Positions 18,472 through 27,407 of a stretch of DNA of 64,000 nt are shown piece after piece. The stretch's first letter is position 1. Each line of letters starts with the position of its first letter. Source of the stretch: G963422275 sp963422275. GTDB lineage: Bacteria; Pseudomonadota; Alphaproteobacteria; Rhodobacterales; Rhodobacteraceae. The stretch is from contig OY729418.1 in the NCBI GenBank assembly GCA_963422275.1, positions 310,001 through 374,000 of the forward strand. Direction: 5' to 3'. The notes under the pieces are model-generated. The model was not told the DNA's origin and made no database searches. It was given only the letters and a program-made list of their open reading frames with translations. The position numbers were made by a program, and so were the translations under genes.

Positions 18472-19476
18472 ATGGTGACACCGAGCGAGAGTGCGGTGCG
18501 CGAAGCTTGTGGGGCGACGCTTCGACAATGGCCTGACGGCTTGGCGGCGGTGCTGTTCGGCAGCCGCGCCCGCGGTGTGCACCGCCCGGACAGCGACTGG
18601 GACGTCGCCCTCGTCTCGCGCTCCGAACGCCGTCTACCGGGCGGAACCCCGTTGCGGGAGTTGGACGGCGTCGACGTGTGGGTGCTGCCGGAATCCGACC
18701 TTCGGCACCGGGCCAACGCGCTGGGTTCGCTGGCTTTCGAGGTGGCGCGCGACGGCCGGCTGATCGCCGGTCGCTGGGAGCGGCCACGAACGGAGGGAAT
18801 CAAGGTGACCATCGACGTCAAGTCTTGGAAAAGCGACATGGGCCAAGCCTTGATCAATGCGCGCGCTGCGGCGGCATCCCTGGCCAGCGGGGTAGGGTTG
18901 ACGGACCTGGACGCGGCAGCGGGCGAATGCGACGCTTTCGTCTCGCACTCCGCGGCCTCGGCCGAGTTTCTGGGCAAGGCCGCGCTGGTTCGCCGCCTCG
19001 TGGAGACGGAGCCGACCCACGACATCAACCGGCTGGCGCGAAGGCTCGAGCGCAGGCGTCCAGAGCATGCCGACGCCGCGGCGCGCCTTCGGGAACTGGA
19101 CGGCGACATCGTGCGACACCATCTCGGCCCCTATGCGGAGGTCGATGTAACGGCGGGCGACTGCACCCGTGCCGGCACCCATCTCGCCGGTTCGCTCGCG
19201 CTCTGGGCCGACGAGATCGAGGAGACGCTCGATGACGCAGCCTTGGCGGAATCGGCGCGAAACTTGATGCAGACGGCAGTGGAAATCTCGCCGCAAATTG
19301 TCGAGTTTCTCTCGAAAGCCTCCAAGCCGGAATATCTGGAGGAAAAGGGCACCGGCGGCAGGAGCGGCGAGATCGTCCATGCCGCCCTAGCGATGGTGCC
19401 GACCCTGCTGTCGGCGATTGGGCGATTCGCGGAGCGAGTGAAGGCCTTGCGGACGCCGGACGATGACAGCGACTGA
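18472..19476 (+). CDS. Single-chain MNT-HEPN-like protein
   Basis: The first 110 residues form a minimal nucleotidyltransferase: AVLFGSRARGVHRPDSDWDVALVS holds the GS motif at residue 30 and the catalytic Asp pair at 42 and 44. The rest, from about residue 125, looks HEPN-like: a helical stretch with AEFLGKAALVRRLVE, THDINRLARRLE and DIVRHHLGPYAEVD. In most genomes these are two separate genes, an AMPylating antitoxin (MntA) and a HEPN RNase. Here they are one chain of 334 residues. I do not see the R-x4-6-H RNase motif. ATG 18472 has GAGG nine bases upstream; an in-frame ATG at 18409 is less likely. GC is much higher than in the neighbouring genes, a sign of transfer. Confidence 0.7.
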   Translation: MVTPSESAVREACGATLRQWPDGLAAVLFGSRARGVHRPDSDWDVALVSRSERRLPGGTPLRELDGVDVWVLPESDLRHRANALGSLAFEVARDGRLIAGRWERPRTEGIKVTIDVKSWKSDMGQALINARAAAASLASGVGLTDLDAAAGECDAFVSHSAASAEFLGKAALVRRLVETEPTHDINRLARRLERRRPEHADAAARLRELDGDIVRHHLGPYAEVDVTAGDCTRAGTHLAGSLALWADEIEETLDDAALAESARNLMQTAVEISPQIVEFLSKASKPEYLEEKGTGGRSGEIVHAALAMVPTLLSAIGRFAERVKALRTPDDDSD

Positions 19477-19716
19477 CCGCACCCCTGAGATCGCGCAGAC
19501 CGCAAACGCCATTCTGAACCCGCCCATGGAGGCAAGCTGAAATCTGTTCTGGGCATGCCCGAGCTGGACCGTAGGGACCCAGAACCACAAACGGCGGGTA
19601 TCCGCAGCCAACCGGAAAACCAGATGCAAATCCGACGTGCTCAACAGCCGTTGAAGAGTGAAGTGATCACACCCGCAACGACGGGGCAGGTAAAAATAGG
19701 GTAACCAAAACCCCGC
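19477..19716. other. Intergenic, nothing recognised
   Basis: Only short unsupported frames lie between the MNT-HEPN-like gene and the IS5 remnant. Confidence 0.3.
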
Positions 19717-20226
19717 TCAATCGCATGCGGTTGGCAGTCGGCTCGGGCAAACGGCTGTTGTGATACCCGTTCCAGTTTTGCCCAAAATCGCACAAGTTGT
19801 TGCCAAACCCAAGTAGTGACGCATAATCAGAGCGAATCTGATTGAACCGCGGGCGATCGCCCTCGCAAGTTTCCGGTCGTCTTTTCCTGACCGCGATGCA
19901 GAGTTGTTGCGCAGAGCAACATGCAGGCAAATACAATGGGGCAGGCAGAAACTCAGGCACAACAAAACCATGCACCGGAGCCATGACAAAATGCTGGCCA
20001 AGCCCCAGCGTTCGTTCAAGCGGTGCCGGTGGAACCGGTAGATCGTCGAGTGATCGGGGCAACGCACACGCGCCGACCGCCCGCAGAACAGCCTGAAGTC
20101 GAGACACACCGTCAGCGCCTGTTCGAGTTTCCGATTCGACCGCGAGTGCCAATGGCCCAGAGGGAGAACCCTGATCATCAAGCCAACATCACAGGTCGGT
20201 TCGCCCAAGGCGCCAAAAGAAAGCAT
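19717..20226 (-). mobile_element. IS5-family transposase remnant
   Basis: The frame from 20226 gives VGLMIRVLPLGHWHSRSNRK, LEQALTVCLDFRLFCGRSA and RCPDHSTIYRFHRH, the N-terminal region of an IS5-type transposase (this segment precedes the DDE domain in full copies). It then shifts frame and loses similarity. No terminal repeats are seen. Confidence 0.65.
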
Positions 20227-20341
20227 GGCAACATGCGTTTCTTTGTTGCATCCGGAAGGAATTCCAAACCGTTCATTTCACTGGCCCGCACCACCAGCGT
20301 CGGCACATAGGCGAAGGTGTCGCTTTCCATCGTGGTTTCAA
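20227..20341. other. Short spacer
   Basis: Nothing recognised between the IS5 remnant and the dead peptidase. Confidence 0.3.
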
Positions 20342-20805
20342 GTCACTTGGCAGCAACTTCCGAGCCGAATCTCCATCGCTGTCCTGGAGACCTGAAAATC
20401 GTCCGCAATTTGCTCGATATCCTTGTCGCTCGCGCTCTCGCCCAAATTGTCGGATTCAGCGGCAACCAAATCGCTGGGCATCAGCAACTTCGCCGCCAGG
20501 CGTTTAGCCTAGACCTCCACCTGCTCAGGTTCCCCCGAATGATAGAGCACATTGTCTCGAATTCCGCCCAGTGAGGTATCGATTATCTCACTGTGCAGCA
20601 GGAAGTGCGGGGGTTTGTGCGCAACCGCGAATCGCTGATGCTTCCGCACCTCGTGACGATTGACACGAATAACGCAACTGCCGTTCTCACAAGTGATTTT
20701 TCCTGAAACACCTCTGTCGAGTCTCATCACCCTGACTGCAACGCCAAGTTCCTTGGCTAGTTGCCCAATTTTCACGGGACAATGCTTCAGATACTTGTCA
20801 ATCAC
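20342..20805 (-). pseudogene. ImmA/IrrE-type metallopeptidase, inactivated
   Basis: The reading MIDKYLKHCPVKIGQLAKEL, then GKITCENGSCVIRVN, RFAVAHKPPHFLLHSEIID and LAAKLLMPSDLVAAE follows ImmA/IrrE peptidases, which cut phage-type or stress repressors. The zinc motif HExxH (usually HELAH) is HKPPH, so the catalytic Glu is lost. A TAG at 20506-20508 interrupts the chain where relatives have Glu. After the stop the frame continues to the natural end near 20342. A repressor partner is not visible. The changes at the active site together with the stop show it is dead. Confidence 0.8.
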
Positions 20806-20964
20806 GGCTCTTTGTTACGAATTCAATCTGCTCAATTCCGTCCAAGCCATGACAATCCCCCTAGCTTCTTCCTCATCAGCGGGGTCCAAACCCCGTTCCA
20901 ACTCTACGGTCCACTAGACGCCGCCCGCAGTGCCGATTTCAATATTCTTGGTTCAATCCGCGAA

Positions 20965-21262
20965 TCGTAAGTTTGACCGAGTGCGACGAGATGGAATCCC
21001 CCTCAAATGGTGGTCAGGAAACTTGATCGCGATGCCGCGGACGCGCCGCATGAAGCCGTTGATTTAGCTGTGGCGGTTGCCGGCCGTCTAGATTGCGCAG
21101 CGCGGGCCAGCATCGGAGACGATCGGGGCGACCGCCGGGGCTGCGCCGCCATCAGTCCATCGATGCTCGAAACCCAGTCCTGAAACCGCACCCGATCCAT
21201 CAACGTGTCCCCGATGTTCGATGCAAATTGGGAACAGTCTATCGACCATGCCTACGAACTGC
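20965..21262 (-). mobile_element. IS1595-type relic, copy 3 of 5
   Basis: The right end near 21262 reads, on the minus strand, AGGCTCAATTTGCAGTTCG, and MDRVRFQDWVSSIDGLMAAQ starts near 21200. A deletion then joins this to the C-terminal part, as in copy 1. Only about 300 bases remain, with a degenerate second repeat (TTCAATCCGCGAATCG near 20950). Confidence 0.7.
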
Positions 21263-21783
21263 AAATTGAGCCTAAAATATTGTGGTCTCGAGCACCCTTC
21301 GGGCGGCTGTTGCCCAAGTGGGTCTCGACCAATCCGAGTATCCAGCCTCAGATGCTGCTTGGCAGAGCGGCATTTCGTCAGGACGCGTCTACGTCAAGGG
21401 AATCGCAATGCGGCAGATGCAATGGGCTGGCATGCACCACCGGCAGCTTGTGGACGCGAAATTGGCTTGGACATGGGGAATTCAGGATCGTTTGACAACG
21501 CGAGGCTTGTTCAAGTTGGCTTCGCGATACAGGAAGCCGTCGCTCGTAAGCAGTCAGGGGGCATATACAAGCGGCGGCTTCGCGCGATGCGGTGTCGCTT
21601 CAAGTGCCAAGCCGCAAGCTATTCAGCCTTGATCCCGTTCAAGGTGAAACAAGGGGCGAGATCAACCACGTCCTGCGCGGGCGCTTTTCGGTATTGAATG
21701 CTCGGCGGCAATCTGAGCGGCTCGCCTATCCAATTTGGTTCATTGTCGCGAAAGTTTTCCTCGCGTTGCGACCAACCATTGCA
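21263..21783. other. Gap of about 0.5 kb without a recognisable gene
   Basis: Overlapping plus-strand frames occur here but none has recognisable motifs or a ribosome-binding site. The end of the sugar operon lies at its right side; no strong terminator hairpin was found. Confidence 0.35.
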
Positions 21784-22791
21784 CTACAGTTCCGTCTCGA
21801 TGCGCCGGCTGGCGCGGAACAGGTGTTCATGCGCTTTCTGCGGGTTCAATTGAACCAAATCGCCTGAATTCAAATTGAACTCGCCGGGCATCCTGACAGT
21901 CATCGGGCCAACCCCCGCAACGTCCACATAGGCGATCGTGTCCGATCCCAGATGCTCCACATAACGCAAGCGGCCTTCCCACTCGCCGCCGGTCTGGCAT
22001 ACTTCGACGTGCTCCGGCCGAATGCCAAGCAGGTCGCATCCGCGCCGCGATGCCGATTCCCCGCTGATCAAATTCATCTTCGGGGCACCTATGAAACCTG
22101 CAACGAACGCGGTTTCCGGCCTGTTATAGAGTTCCATGGGGGATCCGACCTGCTCGATTCTGCCCTCGTTGAGCACAATGATTCGATCTGCCATTGTCAT
22201 GGCTTCGACCTGATCATGTGTCACGTAGATCATGGTCGCGCCTATTTTGGCGTGCAGCTCTGCCAGTTCCACGCGCATCTGCGTACGGAGAGCAGCGTCA
22301 AGATTCGACAGCGGCTCGTCAAACAGGAAGACTTTGGGATTTCGCGTTATTGCCCTGCCGATGGCCACACGCTGCCTCTGTCCGCCGGACAGGTGCCGCG
22401 GCTTCCGGTCAAGCAGGTTCTCCAGCTGTAAAATGCGCGCTGCCTCCTCAACTCGCTTCCGTATCTCCGCCTTCGGCAGTCTTGCCAGCGTCAGGCCAAA
22501 TCCAATGTTCTCGGCCACGCTCATGTGCGGATAAAGCGCATAAGACTGAAAGACCATCGCGATGCCCCGTTGCGAGGGCTCCTTGGTGGTCACGTCCACA
22601 CCGCCTATCCTAATCTCACCGCTGGTGCCATCCTCAAGTCCAGCAATCAGGCGCAGGATAGTCGATTTCCCGCAACCGGATGGCCCCACAAGCACCGTGA
22701 ACGATCCCGCGGGAACCACCAAATCAAGATCCTCCAGAACCCGGACGCTCCCAAAGGACTTCCAGACCGAATTGAGAGTTACTTCAGCCAT
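21784..22791 (-). CDS. Sugar ABC transporter ATPase, UgpC/MsmK type
   Basis: This 335-residue ATPase belongs to the CUT1 class. Motifs in order are Walker A GPSGCGKST at 37-45, Q-loop VFQSYALYPHMSV, signature LSGGQRQRVAIGRAI, Walker B KVFLFDEPLSNLD, switch VTHDQVEAMTMAD, and a C-terminal TOBE domain (LLGIRPEHVEV). It ends with TAG. It follows the second permease gene by five bases and is the last gene of the binding protein-permease-permease-ATPase operon. Confidence 0.93.
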   Translation of the reverse strand: MAEVTLNSVWKSFGSVRVLEDLDLVVPAGSFTVLVGPSGCGKSTILRLIAGLEDGTSGEIRIGGVDVTTKEPSQRGIAMVFQSYALYPHMSVAENIGFGLTLARLPKAEIRKRVEEAARILQLENLLDRKPRHLSGGQRQRVAIGRAITRNPKVFLFDEPLSNLDAALRTQMRVELAELHAKIGATMIYVTHDQVEAMTMADRIIVLNEGRIEQVGSPMELYNRPETAFVAGFIGAPKMNLISGESASRRGCDLLGIRPEHVEVCQTGGEWEGRLRYVEHLGSDTIAYVDVAGVGPMTVRMPGEFNLNSGDLVQLNPQKAHEHLFRASRRIETEL

Positions 22792-22796
22792 CTCGA

Positions 22797-23666
22797 CTAT
22801 CCCTTTATTCCGGTGCTGGCGATGGAGGCGATGAATGCCCTTTGCAGCGCGAGATAGAATGCAAGGACCGGAACGGTGATGACGGTGAGATAAGCCATTA
22901 TCTCGCCCCAGGCAGTGTTCAGCTGAAAGAAATATTGCAAACCAACCATGATTGGCCGGTAGTTCTCTTCCTGCACGACCATTATCGGCCAGATGAACTG
23001 GTTATTGTACATCACCAGAAATTTGAGGATTGCGGCCGTCGCAATCACGGGGCCGGAAAGCGGAAGTATGACACGGCGATAAACCTGGAACCAAGTTGCA
23101 CCATCAACCCTTGCCGCTTCCACGAGGTCTCTAGGGAGATCCTTGAAATACTGCACAAACAAAAAAATGGTCAATGCATCTGCTATCCAGGGAATGATCT
23201 GGACATGGTAGCTGTTGAGCCAGCCAATCCGAAACCCGTCGATTCCGATCCAAGGGAGGTTGTTGACTATTAGCAGGAGCGGAATGGCTATCGTCTCGAA
23301 TGGAACAATGAAAGTGGCCAATATCAGCGACAGCACAATGGTCCTTCCCCTCCATTGCAGGAAGACGAAAGAGAACGCCGCCAGCGATCCGAGAAACAGC
23401 GAAAGCACCATGGTCGTGGCCGTAATGAACAGCGAGTTGAGGATAAAACGGCCAATCGGCGCACGGTCGAAAGCGGCGCGATAATTGTCCAGCGAAAGGT
23501 CACCGACCGGAAGAAACGCGCGAAGCGACGCGCTGTCGCGGAGAAGCTGCAAGTCCGGCTTGAGCGACGAAACGATCATGAAGACAATTGGAAAGATGAA
23601 CACTAACGCGACCCATGCTAACAGCACATACCGCACAGCGAGGTGAGCAACGCGCGGCCGCCGCAT
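22797..23666 (-). CDS. Sugar ABC transporter permease, UgpE/MalG type
   Basis: This 289-residue CUT1 permease has six hydrophobic segments. It begins with a basic stretch (MRRPRVAHLAVRYV), has the coupling loop VEAARVDGATWFQVYRRVILP at about 190-210, and ends in the type-typical RAFIASIASTGIKG. The ATG at 23666 shares one base with the upstream stop (TGATG), which fixes the start, although the open frame extends further upstream inside the other permease gene. Confidence 0.93.
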   Translation of the reverse strand: MRRPRVAHLAVRYVLLAWVALVFIFPIVFMIVSSLKPDLQLLRDSASLRAFLPVGDLSLDNYRAAFDRAPIGRFILNSLFITATTMVLSLFLGSLAAFSFVFLQWRGRTIVLSLILATFIVPFETIAIPLLLIVNNLPWIGIDGFRIGWLNSYHVQIIPWIADALTIFLFVQYFKDLPRDLVEAARVDGATWFQVYRRVILPLSGPVIATAAILKFLVMYNNQFIWPIMVVQEENYRPIMVGLQYFFQLNTAWGEIMAYLTVITVPVLAFYLALQRAFIASIASTGIKG

Positions 23667-24751
23667 CAGTCCCGGTCCCGCGTCAGGTATCGTTGCAGCA
23701 GCGAAATGGAGAGCACCAACAGAAACAGCACTACCGAAATGGCGGAGCCACCGGCGATGTCCCGCTTTTCGTATCCGCGGATTACCATCTGGAAAACGAG
23801 GCTTTGCGTCGAGTCGAGCGGGCCTCCGCGGGTCATCACCTGGATCTGCGGGTAGAGCGTGAACGCCTGCATCGTGATGACCACCATCACAAGGATTGCC
23901 GTATTTCGAAGTCCCGGCCAAGTGACATAGCGGAAGGTTTGCCACCGTGTGGCGCCCTCGATCCTTGCAGCCTCGTACAGGACAGCGGGAATTGTCTGCA
24001 GGCCCGACAGCCAGATTACCATATAGAATCCAACCCCCTGCCACACCGACATTGCCATTATGGCCGGCAATGCGGTCGACGTCTCGCCAAGCCAATCGAC
24101 CGGCCTGATCATCCCGAAGCTGAAGACCCCCAGCAACGTGTTCAGCACGCCGTTTTCGCCGTCGTAGATAAATCGCCAAAGCACCGCAACCACGACCATC
24201 GATATGACAACGGGCATGAAGTAGATGGTGCGGAAGAAATTGATCCCAAAAATCGGGATGTTGATGAGCAATGCGAGTGCTAGAGCCAAGCCAGCTTGAA
24301 CCGGCACGACGACCGAGACGAAGGCAATCGTATTCCGCAACGCTTTCATGAACACGATGTCGCGTGCCAGCACCACAAACCTGCGATCATCGGAAAGGTC
24401 TATGCTGAACCACTTCCTCATCCGGTCGAGATGCGGGTGGTCAGGATTGTTTCGGGTGAATTTGCGCAACCTCGGATAGCGCGGCTTGCCGTCGTCACCC
24501 AGCACCTGATTACCCTTGGCATCCAGTTCGGGCTCGACCGTCAGGAATCCGATGCCGAACATTCGGCTGAAATTGCGGCCCCCGACAAATTCAGTCGGAT
24601 TCGGTGAAATCAGTCGCTGGTTCGTGAGCGAAAAGCCGAACGCCAAGACAAACGGCACGATGAGGAAAACCACAATGAGCGCGAATGCTGGCAGTACCAT
24701 GGTCCATCCGGCTACAGTCTGGCGCTGCCCAGCCTTGGGGTCGTTCCTCAC
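23666..24751 (-). CDS. Sugar ABC transporter permease, UgpA/MalF type
   Basis: This 361-residue CUT1 permease starts with GTG at 24751 (VRNDPKAGQRQTVAGWTM), with GAAGG about eight bases before it. The open frame extends 57 codons upstream, but that part crosses a hairpin and has no membrane-protein character. A hydrophilic insertion of about 70 residues sits after the first membrane segment (PELDAKGNQVLGDDGKPRY, then HPHLDRMRKWF), a long periplasmic loop. The coupling loop is YEAARIEGATRWQTFRYVTWP. Confidence 0.9.
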   Translation of the reverse strand: MRNDPKAGQRQTVAGWTMVLPAFALIVVFLIVPFVLAFGFSLTNQRLISPNPTEFVGGRNFSRMFGIGFLTVEPELDAKGNQVLGDDGKPRYPRLRKFTRNNPDHPHLDRMRKWFSIDLSDDRRFVVLARDIVFMKALRNTIAFVSVVVPVQAGLALALALLINIPIFGINFFRTIYFMPVVISMVVVAVLWRFIYDGENGVLNTLLGVFSFGMIRPVDWLGETSTALPAIMAMSVWQGVGFYMVIWLSGLQTIPAVLYEAARIEGATRWQTFRYVTWPGLRNTAILVMVVITMQAFTLYPQIQVMTRGGPLDSTQSLVFQMVIRGYEKRDIAGGSAISVVLFLLVLSISLLQRYLTRDRD

Positions 24752-24773
24752 GCGGCTGCCTTCATTGCGGGTT

Positions 24774-24808
24774 GATCGCCCGGACCGTGCGAGTGTGTCC
24801 GGGCGATC
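24774..24808 (-). terminator. Strong intercistronic hairpin, leaky terminator or mRNA stabiliser
   Basis: A perfect 12-base-pair stem, GATCGCCCGGAC with GTCCGGGCGATC, closes an 11-base loop in the 90 bases between the binding-protein stop and the first permease start. No T-run follows, so partial termination or protection of the upstream message, raising binding-protein yield, is the likely role. Confidence 0.7.
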
Positions 24809-24842
24809 CCACTCCCCGACCTGAGACGGCCAGGAAGATCGG

Positions 24843-26099
24843 TTACTTGTAGCCTCCGTTGTTCTCGATGTCCTGGTCGATTTCGTCCGCTGCAGCGTCA
24901 AGCGTGTCGGCAACGTCCGCACCGTTCGCTATGTCGGCCATCGCCTTCTCGAACACCAAGGCGGCAACCACGTATGCAGGGGTCACAGCACGCAGCGTCG
25001 CCTGCTGGTTGGAAAGATCGAAAAAGATTTCCATTGGACCGCCAGAACTGTAGTTTTTCGACATCTCCGCAGTTGCCTTGGTCGGCGGTATGAGACCAAT
25101 TCCGTCCGAGAAGGATGCCAAGTACTTGTCCTGGATGGCAAATTCAATGAATGCATTGGCTCCATCCTTGTTTTCCGACGAAGCCGAAACCCCGAACTGC
25201 CAACTCGCCGCACCAATTTTCGGCCCGTTCCCGAAGTCGGGCGCAGGCAGGAACAGCATGTCGTCGCCAAAGGCATCAAGCGCCGGCAGTGCAGCCCAGT
25301 TGCCGTTCCACTGCAGAGCGTACCTTCCGTCAAGGAACCCTGTTTCGCGGTCTGCTCCGTCTTGGCTCGTGCCAGGGGCGAGTCCGCGATCGAACAGCGA
25401 CTGCCACCATTCGCCAAAGGCCATGCCCGCGTCTCCGTTCAGGGCGCCTTCGGCCATGTTTTCGGACGTGTCGATTATGTCTCCGCCGTGACTCTGCAGA
25501 AACGGCCCGAACGCATAGGGATACCACTCTCCTGTCCACGCCATTCCCAGATCGAGCGCATAGTCGAAGTCGCCAGCGGCCTGCAGCGTGTCCAATGCGG
25601 AATCAAACTCTTCCTTCGTCCACGGATTGTCGAGCGACGGCACCCGAATGCCGTTGGACTCCAGAACCGAGCGACGCGCAAAGACCGCGCAGGCCGCGTC
25701 CCACAATCCAACTGCGTACAGTTCTCCGTTCCACCGGCCTATCGCGCCGGGAAGAAATCCGGAAAGCTTCGATTCATCGATCTGCAACGGCGCCATGTAG
25801 CCAGCCCATGCCCAGTTCGGCAGGATTGGACCATCGACGTCAATGATGTCGGGAAGATTGCCCGCAAGCGCGGCCGCGATAATGGATTCGTTGTATGATT
25901 CCTGCGGAAACGATTCCAAGGAGACCTTCCAGTCCGGCTGGCTGGCGTTGAAGTCCTCGATGATCGTGTTGATTAACTTGCTTTCAACTTCGTTGCCCGC
26001 GCCATGGTACCACATGCTGAGTTCGGTTTGGGCGGTGGCGCCGCCGGCGACAAGTGCAGCAAGTGTCGCGGTCGCCGTGATTGCACGTTTCAGGTTCAT
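24843..26099 (-). CDS. Periplasmic sugar-binding protein, CUT1 (family 1)
   Basis: This 418-residue extracellular solute-binding protein has the signal peptide MNLKRAITATATLAALVAGG ending in ATAQ. The mature part starts TELSMWYHGAGNEVESKLI and contains the family pattern of aromatic sugar-stacking residues (LPNWAWAGYMAPL, WTGEWYPYAFGPFL). The start at 26099 is set by AGGGGG six bases upstream; the frame stays open for another 25 codons without signal-peptide character. It is the first gene of the importer operon and lies divergent from the LacI-type regulator. Confidence 0.93.
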   Translation of the reverse strand: MNLKRAITATATLAALVAGGATAQTELSMWYHGAGNEVESKLINTIIEDFNASQPDWKVSLESFPQESYNESIIAAALAGNLPDIIDVDGPILPNWAWAGYMAPLQIDESKLSGFLPGAIGRWNGELYAVGLWDAACAVFARRSVLESNGIRVPSLDNPWTKEEFDSALDTLQAAGDFDYALDLGMAWTGEWYPYAFGPFLQSHGGDIIDTSENMAEGALNGDAGMAFGEWWQSLFDRGLAPGTSQDGADRETGFLDGRYALQWNGNWAALPALDAFGDDMLFLPAPDFGNGPKIGAASWQFGVSASSENKDGANAFIEFAIQDKYLASFSDGIGLIPPTKATAEMSKNYSSGGPMEIFFDLSNQQATLRAVTPAYVVAALVFEKAMADIANGADVADTLDAAADEIDQDIENNGGYK

Positions 26100-26126
26100 G
26101 AAATCCCCCTCTGGTTGCCTGTTCCA

Positions 26127-26156
26127 ATAATTGATCGAATTGGATGTGATCGTCAA
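26127..26156 (-). promoter_or_regulatory. Candidate sigma-70-type promoter of the sugar importer operon
   Basis: On the minus strand TTGACG (26156-26151) is followed after 18 bases by AATTAT (26132-26127), which resembles a -35/-10 pair about 30 bases before the binding-protein start codon. Confidence 0.45.
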
Positions 26157-26157
26157 G

Positions 26158-26175
26158 AATGACAATGTTGTCATT
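26158..26175. promoter_or_regulatory. Palindromic operator candidate for the LacI-type regulator
   Basis: AATGACAATGTTGTCATT is an 18-base palindrome with perfect eight-base arms around a TG centre. It lies in the divergent region between the importer operon and the LacI-family gene, one base upstream of the candidate -35. The size and symmetry fit a LacI-family dimer site. Confidence 0.6.
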
Positions 26176-26318
26176 TAGATGCGGACAGTAACTGAACATC
26201 AAACTTGGTGTCAACCAAAAACAGTTAAATTAAGGACTTTTTAATTTCTCAAAATCGGTTTACAGTCAATTTCGGCAAGTTGAGCCCTTTTGTTAACGTT
26301 GTCTTTTCAGGCGGGATC

Positions 26319-27407
26319 ATGGTGAGTATCGTGGACGTTGCGCGCCTTGCGGACGTATCTATCAAGACCGTGAGCAGGGTTGTGAACGGCGAGAAGTCGG
26401 TACGAGATGTGACGAGGGAACGGGTCAGGCGCGCAATCGACGAGTTGAATTACCAGCCGCATCGCGGCGCCCGACTGATGCGTGGACGGAATTCGGGACT
26501 GATCGGAATGATCACCGGGGCGATCACCGCTTCGGGGCACTCGCCGAACGAATCCGGCCTTTCGGCCATTCACATTGTCAGAGGCGCGCAGCAGGTATGT
26601 CGGGCGGCTGGAAAGACGTTGATGATTGCGGACACCATGGATGCCCAGAATGAAGTCGGCTCACTGCTGCGGACGTTCGAAGGGCACAGCGTCGAGGGGG
26701 TGATCTATGCGGCCGATTACCATCGCCAGGTCGTGTTTCCACTTTCACGATCGACACCTGTCGTGCTGGCAAACTGCTTCGATTCCGCCGGCACGCCGGC
26801 CGTGGTGCCGGACGACTATCTGGGACAGCGCCTAGCCACGGAACTGCTTCTGGAGCAAGGGCATCGCCAACTGGCCATGATAGGCCTGCATGACGAGGTG
26901 CTTGCCGCCCACCTGCGACGTAGCGGCTATCTCGACGCCTGTCGCGCTTGGGGTCTGCCATACGAGTCGTTTCGTTATCACGCAGGTTCTGTCGAACAGC
27001 ATGAAAGCGACGCGTTCGCGCCGCTTTCGGAAGCCTTGCGGTCTGTGCTGGACTCTGACGAGCTTCCCACCGCGATCATGTTCGGCAATGACCTCATGGC
27101 GATGCGAGCTCGCCCGCAGTTGGCTGCTGCCGGCATAGATGTTCCAGAGCAGATGTCGATTGTGGGTTTCGACAACGATATCGGAATCTGCGAAAATCTG
27201 CAGCCTTCGCTGACCACGGTAACACTTCCCTATCTTGAAATCGGGTGTCACGCCGCGGAAAAGCTTCTGCAGATGAGCCAGCCGGAGCAAGGCGTGGCGA
27301 TCGAGCGCGTGCCGTGCCGCATCGTTGCGCGAGATTCCGCATTCCCGATTCCGCGCCCGCCCGACAACGTCAATTCCAGGGATTTGACCACGATGACGGC
27401 AACCTGA
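26319..27407 (+). CDS. LacI-family transcriptional regulator
   Basis: This 362-residue repressor has the LacI helix-turn-helix and hinge at its start (VDVARLADVSIKTVSRVVNG at 4-23, YQPHRGARLMRG at about 47-58) and a periplasmic-binding-protein-like effector domain (SIVGFDNDIGICENLQPSLTTV near the end). It is transcribed away from the sugar importer and toward a glycosidase gene whose ATG overlaps its stop (TGATG). It therefore likely controls both, through the 26158-26175 palindrome, with the imported sugar as inducer. The start at 26319 gives the standard LacI N-terminus; an ATG at 26280 would add 13 residues. Confidence 0.92.
   Translation: MVSIVDVARLADVSIKTVSRVVNGEKSVRDVTRERVRRAIDELNYQPHRGARLMRGRNSGLIGMITGAITASGHSPNESGLSAIHIVRGAQQVCRAAGKTLMIADTMDAQNEVGSLLRTFEGHSVEGVIYAADYHRQVVFPLSRSTPVVLANCFDSAGTPAVVPDDYLGQRLATELLLEQGHRQLAMIGLHDEVLAAHLRRSGYLDACRAWGLPYESFRYHAGSVEQHESDAFAPLSEALRSVLDSDELPTAIMFGNDLMAMRARPQLAAAGIDVPEQMSIVGFDNDIGICENLQPSLTTVTLPYLEIGCHAAEKLLQMSQPEQGVAIERVPCRIVARDSAFPIPRPPDNVNSRDLTTMTAT

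Noticed and set aside
17897..19109. Long minus-strand open frames opposite the MNT-HEPN-like gene
   Set aside because: They are rich in Arg, Ser, Pro and Ala with no motif. They follow from the high GC of the true plus-strand gene.
23666..24179. An N-terminal extension of about 170 residues on the second CUT1 permease (open from 24179)
   Set aside because: This frame overlaps the other permease gene throughout and has no ribosome-binding site. The TGATG junction at 23666 sets the start.
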